The notes below the pieces were generated by a model that was not told where the DNA came from, made no database searches, and was given only the letters and a program-made list of their open reading frames with translations. Of a stretch of DNA of 64,000 bases, positions 62,537 through 64,000 are shown piece by piece. A program made the position numbers and the translations under genes. How positions within the stretch are numbered: the first letter of the stretch is position 1; the number at the start of each line of letters is the position of its first letter. The DNA comes from an uncultured Flavobacteriales bacterium (GTDB taxonomy: Bacteria; Bacteroidota; Bacteroidia; Flavobacteriales_G; Salibacteraceae): positions 1-64,000 of the forward strand of contig CAJXZP010000004.1 of NCBI GenBank assembly GCA_913062955.1, read 5' to 3'.

Positions 62537-62604
62537 CCTGCTACGAGAATTATAAATATTTTAAGTATAGACGAGGCGGAAAGAGGTATTTCACTCTTCC
62601 CATC

Positions 62605-63099
62605 CTACTTTACTATCAACTCTTTAAGTTGTACAATTTTATTTGTATTAATTAATTCCTGGCCTTTGTAGATATTAATTACATATTCTCCTTTAGGCAT
62701 ATTTTCTAAATTAAAGTTATCACCGGCAACATTTGAGCCAAAAACTTTATCTCCTTCCCAATTCAATACTTCCACGGTAATCACACTTTTATCGGTAGTT
62801 AGCGTATTCACTTCTGTCGCATTAATTATTTCGTTACCGCTATTAACCTGGATGGTATATCTACCTGCAGGCATCGATTTTAAATCGAAATTTAATGCAG
62901 GATCTTCCACAGTCACCACATCTTTAAAGTCTACAGAACCATTGATATCAATAACTTCAATATTCATGGTGGATGCGATTTCGGTGGCACTTTTAAGGTC
63001 TCCCTTTTTAATTTCACCTGCAAAGGTAACAGCGGCACTCATATTTAAAACGGACATTAACATGAATGCCACTAGCGAAAATTTGGATGTATTTTTCAT
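62605..63099 (-). CDS. Small secreted protein with two related beta-domains
   Basis: 164 residues, signal peptide 'FSLVAFMLMSVLNMSAAVTF'. Two tandem units of about 55 residues share the pattern 'I.V.......FDLKSMPAGRYTIQVNSGNE' (first) and 'I.V.......FNLENMPKGEYVINIYKGQE' (second). The pattern resembles the T9SS type A sorting-domain fold ('lp.G.Y.v.i..g') but appears as an isolated, duplicated unit, and the protein ends in 'LKELIVK'. Function unknown; it may be a periplasmic chaperone or a minimal secreted protein. Upstream there are three short direct repeats (63203-63251). Confidence 0.7.
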   Translation of the reverse strand: MKNTSKFSLVAFMLMSVLNMSAAVTFAGEIKKGDLKSATEIASTMNIEVIDINGSVDFKDVVTVEDPALNFDLKSMPAGRYTIQVNSGNEIINATEVNTLTTDKSVITVEVLNWEGDKVFGSNVAGDNFNLENMPKGEYVINIYKGQELINTNKIVQLKELIVK

Positions 63100-63202
63100 A
63101 ACGTTTGATTTATATAATTTGATTGTTTTTTTGTTTTTGATAGAACAAACATACCGTGCTAAATCAGCTTACGAAATCAAAAAATATACGAACTACATTA
63201 TA

Positions 63203-63251
63203 GGTTATTTGAATTACACATTAGGGTATTTGATTTGCAAAGGGCTATTTT
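63203..63251 (-). repeat. Three short direct repeats upstream of the small secreted-protein gene
   Basis: On the minus strand, CAAATAACC (63211-63203), CAAATACCC (63232-63224) and AAAATAGCC (63251-63243) repeat at 21- and 19-base spacing, about 100-150 bases before the start codon at 63099. A TATGTTTG -7-like box (63153-63146) lies between. Confidence 0.5.
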
Positions 63252-63270
63252 GAATTACGCAAAATTCAAC

Positions 63271-64000
63271 TTAATATGGATCCACATCAATAATCACTTG
63301 GACTCCTGAATTGACTTTATTCTGTTTGAAGACAACCATATGGTCCACCAACATATTCTTCACCCTATTAATAGAGGCGGCATTTTCCACCTTTACAAAT
63401 ATTTGATTAATATACCTATTACGAACACGCGGAACTCCCGGGAACTCTGGACCTAGAACCCGACTTCCAAAGGAGCTTTGAAGGGCATCTACAAATAACT
63501 GAGCCGAATCGGTGAGTTTTTCCTTGTTGGCATGTTTAAGAATCACCCGAATTAATCTTTGATAGGGAGGATAACCAAATTCTTCCCGTTGAATCAACTC
63601 TCGATGATACATACCTTCGTAATCACCCGCCACTACTTGCTGAATAATAGGATGCTCAGGTTGATATGTTTGAATAATTACTAAACCTTGTTTTGAACTT
63701 CTACCTGCCCTTCCCGCTACTTGCGACATGAGTTGATAGCTTCGTTCATGGGCTCTAAAATCTTGAAAGTTTAACGATTGATCTGCATTCAAAACACCCA
63801 CCAAACTTACATTTTCAAAATCAAGACCTTTGGTTACCATTTGAGTACCCACCAGAATATCAATTTTCTTATCCTCAAAATCAGAAATAATATTTTGATA
63901 GGCATTTTTAGAACGTGTGGTTTCTAGATCCATACGCCCTACTTTGGCATCTGGAAAAATTAAAGACATATCTTCCTCAATTTTCTCAGTACCGAATCCA
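63271..64000 (-). CDS. priA: Primosomal protein N' (PriA), C-terminal part
   Basis: Open from the window edge to the stop at 63271, 243 codons. The first residues visible ('GFGTEKIEEDMSLIFPDAKV') and following 'GRMDLETTRSKNAYQNIISD' are the post-zinc part of the PriA helicase. Motif V-VI regions are 'VGTQMVTKGLDFENVSLVGV' and 'QLMSQVAGRAGRSSKQGLVI', and the C-terminal domain ends 'SGVQVIIDVDPY'. PriA restarts stalled replication forks by unwinding DNA and loading the primosome. Its start lies beyond the window. Confidence 0.95.
   Translation of the reverse strand, partial: GFGTEKIEEDMSLIFPDAKVGRMDLETTRSKNAYQNIISDFEDKKIDILVGTQMVTKGLDFENVSLVGVLNADQSLNFQDFRAHERSYQLMSQVAGRAGRSSKQGLVIIQTYQPEHPIIQQVVAGDYEGMYHRELIQREEFGYPPYQRLIRVILKHANKEKLTDSAQLFVDALQSSFGSRVLGPEFPGVPRVRNRYINQIFVKVENAASINRVKNMLVDHMVVFKQNKVNSGVQVIIDVDPY

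Overview
This 64-kb window is chromosomal DNA of a low-GC member of the Bacteroidota, most likely a Flavobacteriales relative. The evidence is a type IX secretion (T9SS) C-terminal sorting domain, GEVED and BNR repeat secreted proteins, many small outer-membrane beta-barrels, a TonB-dependent receptor with an N-terminal carboxypeptidase-like domain, a LytS/LytTR pair, an exonuclease-fused DNA polymerase III alpha, and promoters of the TTG / TAnnTTTG type with weak ribosome binding sites. I see no rRNA, tRNA, CRISPR array, insertion sequence or prophage. No stretch longer than about 270 bases lacks a gene or an identifiable element.

Layout. 1-8.6 kb: secreted and surface proteins, including a BNR/GEVED protein cut by the window edge and a 14-repeat T9SS protein broken by a one-base frameshift. 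8.6-16.1 kb: truC, a lipoprotein hydrolase, an IF2_N-like protein and a tandem pair of carboxypeptidase-regulatory-like proteins. 16.1-21.0 kb: a beta-barrel gene with a nonsense codon, then moeA, fhs and fdhD (molybdenum cofactor and C1 metabolism). 21.0-23.4 kb: a BlaI/BlaR1-like pair with a clear operator and promoter, and a 51-residue Cys/Lys peptide. 23.5-28.3 kb: a minus-strand group of small enzymes and membrane proteins with one decayed lipoprotein gene. 28.3-29.1 kb: an ECF (SigZ-like) sigma factor with a Cys-rich tail and a 37-residue peptide with 10 cysteines. 29.1-36.1 kb: dnaE, DoxX, MscS and MarC proteins. 36.2-39.5 kb: two paralogous secreted proteins of unknown function. 39.6-44.7 kb: a likely operon of TonB-dependent receptor, TPR-like protein, DUF2141 protein, LytS-type kinase and LytTR regulator. 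44.7-53.5 kb: M1 peptidase, Fnr-like regulator, receiver-kinase hybrid, M23/LysM peptidase, fabI and a methyltransferase. 53.5-64 kb: TlpA-like thioredoxin, MbnP with a ruined MbnH partner, cold shock protein, ChaN, a second M1 peptidase, aminotransferase, sugar kinase, a secreted protein and the C-terminal part of PriA.

The most interesting signal is at 28.3-29.1 kb. The sigma factor gene and the Cys-rich peptide gene are preceded by the same two-part element, TGCGTC - 15 bases - CGTCTA, with identical spacing. This looks like an autoregulated ECF promoter. With the Cys-rich sigma tail and no visible anti-sigma gene, it suggests a compact metal- or thiol-responsive circuit making a metallothionein-like peptide.

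Four genes are broken (5625-8593, 16107-16727, 25837-26444, 55882-56343). The last is a shrunken di-haem peroxidase (MbnH) that has lost its haem motifs next to an intact MbnP gene.
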